NCBI RefSeq assembly: GCF_013359935.1
Contig: NZ_JABMCB010000169.1
Span: 62,001 to 126,000 of the forward strand
DNA length: 64,000 nucleotides
Source of the DNA: Paenibacillus xylanilyticus
GTDB lineage: Bacteria; Bacillota; Bacilli; Paenibacillales; Paenibacillaceae
Direction: 5' to 3'
The notes under the pieces are model-generated. The model was not told the DNA's origin. It saw only the letters and a program-made list of their open reading frames with translations, and did no database searches. Each line of letters opens with the position of its first letter. Position 1 is the stretch's first letter. This document shows positions 20,365-28,709 of the stretch, one piece after another. Both the position numbers and the translations under genes were made by a program.

Positions 20365-20982
20365 TTATACTCCTCTAGCTGGAACCCCAACATAAGTCCC
20401 CGCAGTATTAATATCTTTAACCACTACAGCGCCTGCACCAATTATGCTTCTAGTAATAATGCTTACATTATTACTAACAAGACCACCAATGCCAATCCAT
20501 GTACCTTTACCAATCCTTACGTTTCCGGCTATATGAGTACCAGGAGATAAGTGTACAAAATCCTCTATTACATTGTCATGATCTATCGTCGCTCCTGTAT
20601 TTACTATACATCCCTTTCCAACCTTACTGCAGCAGTTAATAATAACTCCTGCCATGAGTACGGTTCCCATCCCTATACTAACGTCGTTACCAATAATAGA
20701 CTGAGGATGAACTAATACTGGTATACTGGCACCTGCTTTTTCAAGTTTTTCTTGTAGTTCCTCTCTAATCCTATTGTCACCGATGGCAACAAAGAGATCA
20801 TATCCGCAAATGTACCTAAAGGCATCATCAGATTTCCCTATTACTTCAAATTTTAATGAAGATCTCTTGCTTTCATTATTGTCAAGAAAGGCTATCTCTG
20901 ACCACCTATTCATTTTCATAGCGATTTCAGCCACTACTTTACCATGGCCACCTGCACCGATAATAAGAAGTTTACTTTTCAT
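20365..20982 (-). CDS. Sugar O/N-acetyltransferase (PglD/NeuD/EpsM type)
   Basis: Two-part protein of 205 residues. The N-terminal Rossmann-like nucleotide-sugar domain begins KLLIIGAGGHGKVVAEIAMK, and the C-terminal left-handed beta-helix has hexapeptide repeats from about residue 95 (IIGNDVSIGMGTVLMAGVII). The catalytic histidine is in GATIDHDNVIED. PglD acetylates UDP-4-amino-sugar to UDP-N,N'-diacetylbacillosamine. The neighbouring PglC- and PglE-like genes favour this role over sialic-acid NeuD. Confidence 0.9.
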   Translation of the reverse strand: MKSKLLIIGAGGHGKVVAEIAMKMNRWSEIAFLDNNESKRSSLKFEVIGKSDDAFRYICGYDLFVAIGDNRIREELQEKLEKAGASIPVLVHPQSIIGNDVSIGMGTVLMAGVIINCCSKVGKGCIVNTGATIDHDNVIEDFVHLSPGTHIAGNVRIGKGTWIGIGGLVSNNVSIITRSIIGAGAVVVKDINTAGTYVGVPARGV

Positions 20983-20997
20983 ATATCTATCACATTA

Positions 20998-21675
20998 TCA
21001 ATCTTCTTCAGTTTTTGATCCCTTAAATACTTCAACCGTCGCCGAATTCCCACTATTAATCCCCTCACGTATAAACACCTTTTTAAATGTTAAAAATATA
21101 ATTTTACAATCTAAAAAAAAAGTGACATTATCTACATATTTAACATCAAGATCAAACTTATCGTTCCAACTCAGGGCGTTACGACCACTAACTTGAGCCA
21201 ATCCGGATAAACCAGGTCTTACCGTGTGTCGACGACTCTGATGGTCATTGTAAAGCGTTAAATACTGAACCAAGAGTGGTCTAGGGCCTACTAAGCTCAT
21301 TTCACCTTTAAGAATGTTAAAAAGTTCCGGCAATTCATCCAAAGATGTTGAACGAAGCATTTTTCCGAATTTTGTGAGTCGGATACTGTCAGGTAATAGC
21401 CGTCCACTTTCATCTTTTTTATCTGTCATTGTTCTAAATTTATAAAGCGTGAAGATTTTCTGGTTGAGTCCTGGCCTTTCTTGCTTAAAAATTACTGGGC
21501 TGCCGAGTTTTAATCTAACAAGTAAAATTAAAACAAGAAAAATGGGTGATAATATGATAATTGAGAAAAGTGATAAGATAAAATCTATTGGACGTTTTAG
21601 AAACTTTTTATATAAAAAAAATCGAATTTTCAACTGTAACTTAGTAGTTATCTTAGATCTATAATCAATCTTCAT
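20998..21675 (-). CDS. Initiating sugar-1-phosphate transferase (PglC/EpsL type)
   Basis: Monotopic phosphoglycosyltransferase of about 225 residues. The reentrant membrane segment follows KRPIDFILSLFSIIILSPIF; then come FKQERPGLNQKIFTLYKFRT, LRSTSLDELPELFNILKGEM and GLSGLAQVSGRNALSW. I place the start at ATG 21675, which overlaps the aminotransferase stop as ATGA; a GTG at 21687 is in frame but needs a long ribosome spacing. It is tightly coupled to PglE-like and PglD-like genes, so diacetylbacillosamine-1-phosphate is the expected substrate. It differs from the proximal copy at 3215. Confidence 0.9.
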   Translation of the reverse strand: MKIDYRSKITTKLQLKIRFFLYKKFLKRPIDFILSLFSIIILSPIFLVLILLVRLKLGSPVIFKQERPGLNQKIFTLYKFRTMTDKKDESGRLLPDSIRLTKFGKMLRSTSLDELPELFNILKGEMSLVGPRPLLVQYLTLYNDHQSRRHTVRPGLSGLAQVSGRNALSWNDKFDLDVKYVDNVTFFLDCKIIFLTFKKVFIREGINSGNSATVEVFKGSKTEED

Positions 21676-22826
21676 CTTCTCTCCCACAATCGTTTAATAA
21701 CTCCTACTATTCTTTCGAGATCACTGTCACTCATCTTTGTATCACTTGGCAAACAAACACCATCATCAAATATTTTTTCATCCACACCTTCGCCTATGTA
21801 GTCATATCCAGCAAAAAAGGGTTGCATATGCATCGGCTTCCAAACCGGTCTAGATTCGATATTCTCTTTCTCCAATGCTATAATTACGTCCAAGGGTCTG
21901 ACTTTTCCGTTAAGCGTAATGCAACTTAGCCAATAGTTTGGATCATTCCAATCATTTACAGGCATCATTTCTACTCCATCAAAATAGCCAATTTCCCTAC
22001 GATAAAATTCAAAAATCTCTCTTTTTCTCTTAATTCTTTGATCTAATACCTTCAACTGCCCTCTACCGATCCCCGCAACAATATTACTCATTCTATAGTT
22101 AAAACCTAGCTCACTATGTTGATAGTGTCTTGCCTGGTCACGGCTCTGGGTGGCCCAAAATTTTGCCTTTTCAATGTTCTCCTCATAATTAGAAACAAGC
22201 ATTCCTCCACCAGACGTAGTAATTATTTTATTACCATTAAATGAGAAAATACCGTAATTTCCAAGTGTGCCTGTATGTTTCCCTTTATATAGGGCCCCTA
22301 AAGATTCCGCAGCATCTTCAATTAGTGTTATATTATATCTCTGACAAATTTCTATAACTTTATCCATGTCCGCAGTTAAACCGTACAAATGTACAATTAA
22401 CACAGCCTTAGGTTTCTTTCCCATACGAATGTATTTCTTAATTGCCTTTTCCAAGGCGAACGGACTAAGATTCCACGTCTCAATATCACTGTCGATGAAA
22501 ACAGGTATTGCATTCTGGTAAATGATTGGGTTTGCTGAAGCCGAAAAAGTTAAAGAGGAACAGAGAACTATATCCCCATCGGCAACCCCTGTTGCTTTTA
22601 ATGCCAAATGTATTGCTGCCGTACCTGATGTTAATGCTGCAGCAGATTTACTATTAACCATAGCGGCTAATTCATTTTCAAACTCATTTACATTATTTCC
22701 AAGTGGAGCAATCCAATTCGTATCAAACGCCTCACGTATGTACTGCATCTCATACCCTTCATCACTCATATGAGGTGATGCGAGGTGAATCTTGTTGTGG
22801 ACCATATTCATAGTCTGACCTGACAT
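21672..22826 (-). CDS. DegT/DnrJ/EryC1/StrS aminotransferase (PglE/EpsN type)
   Basis: PLP-dependent sugar aminotransferase of 384 residues. Visible are ALTSGTAAIHLALKATGVAD (phosphate-binding), LIEDAAESLGALYKGKHTGT (the Asp contacting PLP) and IFSFNGNKIITTSGGGM with the Schiff-base lysine. It aminates UDP-4-keto-6-deoxy-GlcNAc, the PglF product, and passes it to the acetyltransferase. The sugar is inferred from neighbours. Start ATG 22826 has GGAG about 11 nt upstream. Overlap with the next gene is 4 bp. Confidence 0.92.
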   Translation of the reverse strand: MSGQTMNMVHNKIHLASPHMSDEGYEMQYIREAFDTNWIAPLGNNVNEFENELAAMVNSKSAAALTSGTAAIHLALKATGVADGDIVLCSSLTFSASANPIIYQNAIPVFIDSDIETWNLSPFALEKAIKKYIRMGKKPKAVLIVHLYGLTADMDKVIEICQRYNITLIEDAAESLGALYKGKHTGTLGNYGIFSFNGNKIITTSGGGMLVSNYEENIEKAKFWATQSRDQARHYQHSELGFNYRMSNIVAGIGRGQLKVLDQRIKRKREIFEFYRREIGYFDGVEMMPVNDWNDPNYWLSCITLNGKVRPLDVIIALEKENIESRPVWKPMHMQPFFAGYDYIGEGVDEKIFDDGVCLPSDTKMSDSDLERIVGVIKRLWERR

Positions 22827-22927
22827 TATTAGCTGCTCCCTTCAAATCATTTCACCAAAGTTAACTCATCTAAAGCCTATTTAACATGCGAATTTCAAAT
22901 CATTAAATAATCAAGGCTTAGGGATAC

Positions 22928-23812
22928 CTACTTTTTACCAGTAACCTCTTCTGTTAAAAGCTTATCCAAGTACTCCAGTAATCGTGGTCTCAGTTCCTCG
23001 CGTTGTAAAGCAAACTCAATGTTTGTTTGAATAAAACCCAATTTCTCACCCACATCATACCGAACACCCTCAAAATTATAAGCATAGACAGCTTCATAAC
23101 GATTCAACTCTGCTATAGCATCTGTAAGTTGAATCTCTCCCCCCAACCCTGCCCTTTGATGATCAAGAATCTCAAAAATTTTAGGACTTAGTATATATCG
23201 CCCTAGGATCGCGAGATTGGATGGTGCGTCTGCACGTTTGGGTTTTTCAATTAAATTGTTAACGTTATAAAAACGATCATGAATTTCTTTACCATCAACA
23301 ATTCCGTATCTCGAGACCTCGTCATCTGCTACATTTTGAACTCCTATAATAGATGATTTAAATCGTTCATATTGTTCGATCATCTGTCTTAAGCAAGGCG
23401 TTTTAGCTTTTACAATATCATCACCTAATAATACGGCAAATGGTTCTTCACCAATAAATTTTCGAGCACACCAAACAGCATGCCCCAATCCTTTTGCTTC
23501 CTTTTGACGAATGTAATGGATATCAACCATTTTGGATGACTTTTGAACTTCATTCAGCAACTCAAGCTTCTTCTTTTCTAAAAGGATTTGCTCTAACTCA
23601 AATGAATTATCAAAGTGATCTTCAATGGCTCTTTTTCCTTTACCAGTGACTATAATAATGTCCTCAATTCCAGATTCAATGGCCTCTTCAACAATATATT
23701 GAATTGTAGGTTTGTCTACTATCGGCAACATTTCCTTCGGCATTGCCTTTGTTGCTGGAAGAAACCGTGTGCCTAAACCCGCTGCTGGAATAATTGCCTT
23801 CCGTACTCTCAT
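22928..23812 (-). CDS. galU: UTP-glucose-1-phosphate uridylyltransferase, copy 2
   Basis: A 294-residue GalU paralogous to the protein at 3912. The nucleotide loop [47 protein letters not shown] and GEIQLTDAI are all present. Differences cluster in the middle and C-terminus ([13 protein letters not shown] here). It supplies UDP-glucose to Ugd in the same operon. Two GalU genes 18 kb apart fit two separately regulated polymer pathways rather than a recent perfect duplication. Confidence 0.95.
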   Translation of the reverse strand: MRVRKAIIPAAGLGTRFLPATKAMPKEMLPIVDKPTIQYIVEEAIESGIEDIIIVTGKGKRAIEDHFDNSFELEQILLEKKKLELLNEVQKSSKMVDIHYIRQKEAKGLGHAVWCARKFIGEEPFAVLLGDDIVKAKTPCLRQMIEQYERFKSSIIGVQNVADDEVSRYGIVDGKEIHDRFYNVNNLIEKPKRADAPSNLAILGRYILSPKIFEILDHQRAGLGGEIQLTDAIAELNRYEAVYAYNFEGVRYDVGEKLGFIQTNIEFALQREELRPRLLEYLDKLLTEEVTGKK

Positions 23813-23832
23813 TAGTTATGATCCTTTCAGAA

Positions 23833-23857
23833 GGAAGAGCTTTATGCAAGCTCTTCC
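23833..23857 (-). other. Hairpin at the end of the stalk-domain gene
   Basis: GGAAGAGCTT / AAGCTCTTCC with a 5-nt loop, spanning the stop codon at 23842. The minus-strand side lacks a T-run, so it is more likely an mRNA-stabilising or attenuating hairpin before galU copy 2 than a full terminator. Confidence 0.45.
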
Positions 23858-24828
23858 GCTAATTGTTTTCCTGCTTCGATTTCATCGTTAAATGTTTTCC
23901 GATATTGTTTGATGATTTCAGTACTGTACCCATTAGCTTTCAACTGAGCTTCTGTGTCTGTTACAATGCTCTCAAATGTAGCAGTAAAACCATTCAGCTT
24001 ATTTTGTCCCTCTGAAAGAAGTTTCCTCTTAGATGTATCATCTGTTGCCGACAAATATTCTTTAGCTAAATCAAACAAAACAGCTTTACTTTCTGCTCTT
24101 AGTGCCTCAAGTTTTGTTTGCGTTGAATCAGTGATAGTGTCGTAAGATACTTTACCTGGAGTGGTTCCTGTGTTAGTTTCTCCTCCAGCAGATGGTTTGG
24201 TTTCTGGAGACGCCGAGGGCTTCTCAGATTCAGGTTTTGTATTATCATTTTTTGTTGTTTCCGTGCTTTTCTCTTTTTCTAAATAGGTTTTGGTTTTCCC
24301 AGTTACTGTCTTAGTCTTCTGATTCCAGGTAACATAAGATCCGGTAGATTCGGCAACAAAACGAATAGGGACGTACAACGTTCCTTTATATATAAAGCTG
24401 AGCTGTCCTGCTGGAAGTTTCTTGTTCACTCCATCAAATACAAAGCTCACCTTCATCGGTTCAATACTAATTTTATTCGATGGAATAGTTGTATCTTTCA
24501 TAGCTTGAGAATTCATGATACTTTCCTTTATTGACACCAATTGACTCGGAGTTGGATCTGACACAGTTACTTTTTGAAGCTTTCCATCCCAACTCACACT
24601 TTTTTGAAGTGCATAAGAAACAAATCGAATCGGAACGTACGTTGTACTTTGATAACTAAACGAAAATTGCCCTGCCGGTGGCTTAATCTGATTCCCATCA
24701 AAAACAAAATTCGCGCCAATTGGTTGGACTTTTACGTTGTTACCCGTCGCAAATGCAGACATAGGCAAAATAAAAATGAGTAGGGCAATGACAGCTACTG
24801 AAACTGGGAGTATTCTTAATTTCTTCAT
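23842..24828 (-). CDS. Secreted protein with two copper-amine-oxidase-N stalk repeats
   Basis: A 328-residue exported protein with a signal peptide at about residues 1-27 (ILPMSAFATG). Two stalk repeats lie at about 33-90 and 120-175; each has a VFDG...PAGQ segment, YVPIRFV and a W followed by K..VTV or KTVTG. Then comes a charged, Ser/Pro/Thr-rich linker and a helical C-terminal domain of about 100 residues. These stalk repeats are common in Paenibacillaceae surface proteins and carry no oxidase activity. The C-terminal domain resembles that of the protein at 9687. Being inside the EPS operon suggests a wall-side role in polymer handling; this is inference. Confidence 0.8.
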   Translation of the reverse strand: MKKLRILPVSVAVIALLIFILPMSAFATGNNVKVQPIGANFVFDGNQIKPPAGQFSFSYQSTTYVPIRFVSYALQKSVSWDGKLQKVTVSDPTPSQLVSIKESIMNSQAMKDTTIPSNKISIEPMKVSFVFDGVNKKLPAGQLSFIYKGTLYVPIRFVAESTGSYVTWNQKTKTVTGKTKTYLEKEKSTETTKNDNTKPESEKPSASPETKPSAGGETNTGTTPGKVSYDTITDSTQTKLEALRAESKAVLFDLAKEYLSATDDTSKRKLLSEGQNKLNGFTATFESIVTDTEAQLKANGYSTEIIKQYRKTFNDEIEAGKQLAEELA

Positions 24829-24870
24829 CGTTGTATCACTCCATATCTTTTATTGTAGTATAACTATATT

Positions 24871-26682
24871 TTAGGAGACTACTTCGTACATAGGAACAAT
24901 TTGATCAATGATTTCCTTAATAGAGCTTGATCCATCAGCCATCACCCGCTGCAGTCTTAAGATCTCAAGTTCTAAGTGATGACGATTCAAATCAGAAGGC
25001 TTACCAATAAAGATTCGGTTATGCTGAGTCGCTGTTACATTTTCCTCATCTGTTAACAGTTCCTCATAAAGCTTTTCGCCTTCACGTATACCACTAAACT
25101 TAATTTCAATATCCTCATATGGCTCATAACCAGATAATTTAATCAGATCCTCAGCCAGGTTTAAAATCTTGACCGGACTCCCCATATCCAAAACAAAAAT
25201 TTCGCCTCCTTCGGCGAAGGAGCCTGCTTGCAGAACCAGTTGCACGGCCTCAGGAATCGTCATAAAATAACGGACCATTTCTGGATGTGTTACCGTTACC
25301 GGCCCACCATCTGCAATTTGTTGTTTGAAAAATGGAATCACACTGCCACGGCTGCCCAATACATTTCCAAAACGGACGGCAACAAATTTCGTACTGCTTG
25401 ACGCGTTCATTGTTTGTATGTACATTTCTGCAATGCGTTTTGTTGCCCCCATCACACTTGTTGGATTTACTGCTTTATCTGATGAGATTAAGACAAATCT
25501 CTCTACCCCGTACAGATCCGCACAATCTGCCACATTTTGTGTTCCGAACACATTATTTTTGACTGCTTCGGTTGGGTTCCGCTCCATTAATGGAACGTGT
25601 TTATGGGCTGCAGCATGAAACACAACTTGTGGGTGATGATCGTCAAAAACGTTTTTCATTCGTTCCCGATCTTGAATATCGGCAATAAGGGTCTCAAGTT
25701 CAAGCTCAGGGAATGTTTTACGGAGCTCCATCTCAATATTAAAAATACTATTCTCACCATGACCCAGCAAAAGTAGTTTCCTAGGCCTGAATTTTGCTAA
25801 TTGTCGACATAATTCAGAGCCAATTGACCCACCCGCACCCGTCACAAGTACGCGTTTATGCTGTACATAATTCATGATTCCATCTAGATCTGTCGTAATT
25901 GGATCTCTTCCCAGCAAATCTTCTACACTTACATCCCTTATCTTGCTTAATGACACCTTCCCAGATATAAGATCATTCAGCCGCGGTATCATTTTCAATT
26001 TAACGCCTGTATTTTTGCATATTTCTACAATATCCGATATTTCTTTTTTGCTTGCGGAAGGGATGGCGATGATGATTTCCTTGATCTGCTTTTCTTTAAC
26101 AATGGAAGGTATTCTTTCCCGAGTACCCAAAACCGGGTGCCCATGAATTTGTAACTTCAATTTGTTCAAATCATCATCAATAAAACCGACCAATTGTAAA
26201 CCAAGACTTGAGTTTCGAAGTTCTCTTGAAACTAAGGTCCCACAATCTCCAGCACCAACAATTAAGGTATTACTTCCCATCTCCCCCTCACTCCGTATTC
26301 CCGTTACTCTCCATACAAACCGTATGCCACCTACAAGTAAGAGGATGGTTTGCATGGAACGTACCGCAATGGATAACGGTACACGCTCGGGGAAGACAAA
26401 CAGAGAAAATAGATATGAGATGACGCTAGCTAAGATGACCGCTTTAAAAATGGCTAGGATTTCTTCAATACTGGCATACTTCCAAGCCCGTCGGTATAGC
26501 CGAAAATAATATAAACAGGCTCCTAAACTTATTGTCGATATTACAGCGAAGAGGAGCATCTGAAGCAGATAACCAGATGAAATCCCTTTGTCAAATCGAA
26601 ACCAATAAGACGTTATAATACTAAACCATACGACAACCATGTCTATGATTATTAGCATCGCAAGAGTTTTGCGAGTGTTCAT
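24871..26682 (-). CDS. UDP-GlcNAc 4,6-dehydratase (PglF/CapD/EpsC type)
   Basis: A 603-residue membrane-bound SDR. Four N-terminal helices (about 1-110) are followed by a CoA-binding-like Rossmann domain (LIVGAGDCGTLVSRELR) and the catalytic dehydratase domain beginning VLVTGAGGSIGSELCRQLAK. Active-site features are SSDKAVNPTSVMGATKRIAE, where the family replaces the usual tyrosine by methionine. It makes UDP-4-keto-6-deoxy-GlcNAc, the first step to diacetylbacillosamine, which the PglE- and PglD-like enzymes complete. Length and motifs match EpsC/PglF well. Confidence 0.93.
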   Translation of the reverse strand: MNTRKTLAMLIIIDMVVVWFSIITSYWFRFDKGISSGYLLQMLLFAVISTISLGACLYYFRLYRRAWKYASIEEILAIFKAVILASVISYLFSLFVFPERVPLSIAVRSMQTILLLVGGIRFVWRVTGIRSEGEMGSNTLIVGAGDCGTLVSRELRNSSLGLQLVGFIDDDLNKLKLQIHGHPVLGTRERIPSIVKEKQIKEIIIAIPSASKKEISDIVEICKNTGVKLKMIPRLNDLISGKVSLSKIRDVSVEDLLGRDPITTDLDGIMNYVQHKRVLVTGAGGSIGSELCRQLAKFRPRKLLLLGHGENSIFNIEMELRKTFPELELETLIADIQDRERMKNVFDDHHPQVVFHAAAHKHVPLMERNPTEAVKNNVFGTQNVADCADLYGVERFVLISSDKAVNPTSVMGATKRIAEMYIQTMNASSSTKFVAVRFGNVLGSRGSVIPFFKQQIADGGPVTVTHPEMVRYFMTIPEAVQLVLQAGSFAEGGEIFVLDMGSPVKILNLAEDLIKLSGYEPYEDIEIKFSGIREGEKLYEELLTDEENVTATQHNRIFIGKPSDLNRHHLELEILRLQRVMADGSSSIKEIIDQIVPMYEVVS

Positions 26683-26732
26683 TTTCAGCGCCTCCGAAGT
26701 ATATAATGATCTAACGCAAGCGAGACATGGAT

Positions 26733-27428
26733 CTAGTTGTCATTGGATGCATAATAATAGTAATAATAATCTTCGCTGGCTTTTCGTTTCACATTATTTA
26801 ATACGACACCTAGCATCCTTGCATTTACTCTTTGTAATGTTTCTTTGGCTTTTAAAGCTATTTCCTTTTTCACTTTCCCTGTGTTAATAACCATTAATAC
26901 ACCATCGCTTTGCGAAGCAAGCAGTTGTGCATCGGTTACTGCTAGTACAGGAGGAGTATCAATAAGAATGGCGTCAAACTGCTCTCGAAGCTTATCCATC
27001 ATCTGTGCCATACTCTTTGAATTCAGCATCTCGGCTGGGTTTGGAGGAATGGCCCCTGCTGTCATAACATAGAGATTCGGAACTTCCGTTGATTGTATTG
27101 CGACATCTGGACTAAACTGACGTGATAATACGGAGGAAAGTCCTGCAATATTCGACAATTGGAAGGTACGGTGAACTGTCGGTTTACGCATATCCGCATC
27201 GATTAGCAAGACCTTTCGGTTGTCTTGGGCAAATGTTACTGCTAAATTACCAACGACGGTAGATTTCCCTTCTTCAGGACCAGACGAAGTTACCATGATG
27301 ACTTGGGTAACTTGATCTACGGACGAAAAGTCAATATTTGTGCGTAATGTTCGATACGATTCTGATATAGGAGAACGCGGATCCGTTAGAACAATCAGAT
27401 GCCTTCTATTATTTTGAGATCGTGCCAT
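26733..27428 (-). CDS. Bacterial tyrosine kinase (EpsB/YwqD type), copy 2, with polytyrosine tail
   Basis: A 231-residue BY-kinase. Walker A is TSSGPEEGKSTVVGNLA, the second element LIDADMRKPTVHR, and Walker B AILIDTPPVLAV. The C-terminus ends EDYYYYYYASNDN, six consecutive tyrosines, which is a compact autophosphorylation tail. Its start overlaps the upstream modulator by 20 bp, so the pair is translationally coupled as in classical systems. It is the first-line regulator of the distal operon. The CpsB-type phosphatase at 30878 is its probable counterpart. Confidence 0.93.
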   Translation of the reverse strand: MARSQNNRRHLIVLTDPRSPISESYRTLRTNIDFSSVDQVTQVIMVTSSGPEEGKSTVVGNLAVTFAQDNRKVLLIDADMRKPTVHRTFQLSNIAGLSSVLSRQFSPDVAIQSTEVPNLYVMTAGAIPPNPAEMLNSKSMAQMMDKLREQFDAILIDTPPVLAVTDAQLLASQSDGVLMVINTGKVKKEIALKAKETLQRVNARMLGVVLNNVKRKASEDYYYYYYASNDN

Positions 27429-28185
27429 GATTTCTCTCCCCTCTCTTTGGAATTGTACTCGCTTGTGAACGAGGGGTTTCAGTCGCCTTCTCTTCCTGAC
27501 CTACCTTGATAATCATTGCAAGTGTCGGCATATCCAGAATTTGCTTAACATCCTCCTCGGTTTTGATCGTATCATCCAGGTATTCCAGCAAAATTGAAAG
27601 CCCAACACCAATCATTAAAGCTATGATAAATCCAATAGCCATATTTAATGGAATATTTGGAGCCACTGGCTCTGGTCTGGTTAATGGCTCGATCGATGCC
27701 TTATTTAAAATGGATACATTTTGAACGTTAAAAATTGTAGGGATTTCCTTTTGGAACACATCTGAAATTGCATTTGCGATCTCTGCCGCTCTCACATATG
27801 AAGTATCTTGAACTTGAACTGTCATAACTTGTGTTTGATTAACCGAACTTACATTCACCATTTCCGACAACTGTTCAGCCGACAATTTGAGCTCCGGGTA
27901 ATTCGTAACCACCCGATCCAAGATTGCTGGTGTTTTAATAATTTCTTTGTACGTATTGATCAATTGAATGTTTGTGTTAATCTGGTTCAAATCTAGTTGG
28001 TTGACATCAGATTGAGTTGATTTCTGATTGACAACGATTTTTGTCGAGGCCTCATAAACGGGCTTTTTAATAAAAGCACTATAGACGCCGACCAACAAAC
28101 ATACCAAGACTACAATTAATACAATGAGCCAGCTTCTCTTACGTACAATCTGGAAATAACCCCTTAAATCCAATTCCTGCGACAC
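27409..28185 (-). CDS. Chain-length modulator / BY-kinase activator (Wzz, EpsA/YwqC type), copy 2
   Basis: Membrane protein of 258 residues from GTG 28185, chosen because GGAGGAAAGG lies 4-5 nt upstream; the upstream extension (to 28269) lacks a ribosome site. Wzz domain: SQELDLRGYFQIVRKRSWL, first helix near residues 19-40, loop with YEASTKIVVNQKS, then EPLTRPEPVAPNIPLNMA and a second helix near 180-200. The cytosolic tail RNHGTISK follows. It opens the distal EPS operon and overlaps the kinase gene. No GATAC operator was seen upstream, unlike copy 1. Confidence 0.88.
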   Translation of the reverse strand: MSQELDLRGYFQIVRKRSWLIVLIVVLVCLLVGVYSAFIKKPVYEASTKIVVNQKSTQSDVNQLDLNQINTNIQLINTYKEIIKTPAILDRVVTNYPELKLSAEQLSEMVNVSSVNQTQVMTVQVQDTSYVRAAEIANAISDVFQKEIPTIFNVQNVSILNKASIEPLTRPEPVAPNIPLNMAIGFIIALMIGVGLSILLEYLDDTIKTEEDVKQILDMPTLAMIIKVGQEEKATETPRSQASTIPKRGERNHGTISK

Positions 28186-28653
28186 ATGCCTTTCCTCCAA
28201 GCTGTGATATAAATTTCTGTTACTATCCAATGTCATTTGCAAGACGAATTGCCAAACCAAGAGTGACACTTCTTATGAAAAAGAACCCATTGCATTTCCA
28301 CGACCAGTTGTCTACCTCTTTATAGCGTTGGGAGACGGGATAGCTGCGGCAGATGTACCGCTAGTCTACACAGGTTTCTTCCGCTTGCCTTTAAAACACT
28401 CCATGATGCTCGGGAGACCATGTCGCCTAAAGTTTTCCTTTGAAGATTGCAGGATGCTAGTCTCTCGCACTTCCCTCCAGTTGATGAGGGATTTCTAGCT
28501 TGCTGCGTCCCATTATGCAAAGATGTGTGTAGCTCATGGTGGATTCTCCTTTTGTGAATGGTTGTTGTGGTGACTGCCTTCTTCACAAATCCGGCCATGA
28601 GCCCATTTTATTTATTTTCACTTGGTGCCCAAACTTCATATTGCAGCCCATCC
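28186..28653. other. Upstream region of the distal EPS operon
   Basis: It should hold the operon promoter, but I could not pick one with confidence. A minus-strand open frame (28320-28598) has no ribosome site or recognisable motif; other frames give short, interrupted protein-like pieces. I treat it as non-coding or decayed. Confidence 0.3.
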
Positions 28654-28697
28654 AAAAGATACCTCCTCTCATCCACGTGAGAAGAGGTATCTTTTAT
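28654..28697 (-). terminator. Strong terminator of the SLH protein gene
   Basis: Stem GATACCTCCTCTCA (28658-28671) / TGAGAAGAGGTATC (28678-28691) with one mismatch and a 6-nt loop. T-runs flank it on both strands, so it can stop transcription both ways and isolates the SLH gene from the EPS operon. Confidence 0.9.
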
Positions 28698-28709
28698 TAA
28701 TGGTGTTTA

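Noticed and set aside
28320..28598. A 92-codon minus-strand open frame upstream of the EPS operon
   Set aside because: No ribosome site, no recognisable motif, odd composition, and other frames give equally short pieces; kept only as a note.
28658..28691. GATACC...GGTATC stem near 28.66 kb as another XRE operator
   Set aside because: It is a long terminator stem with T-runs; it lacks the GATAC-N5-GTATC spacing and is not at a promoter.
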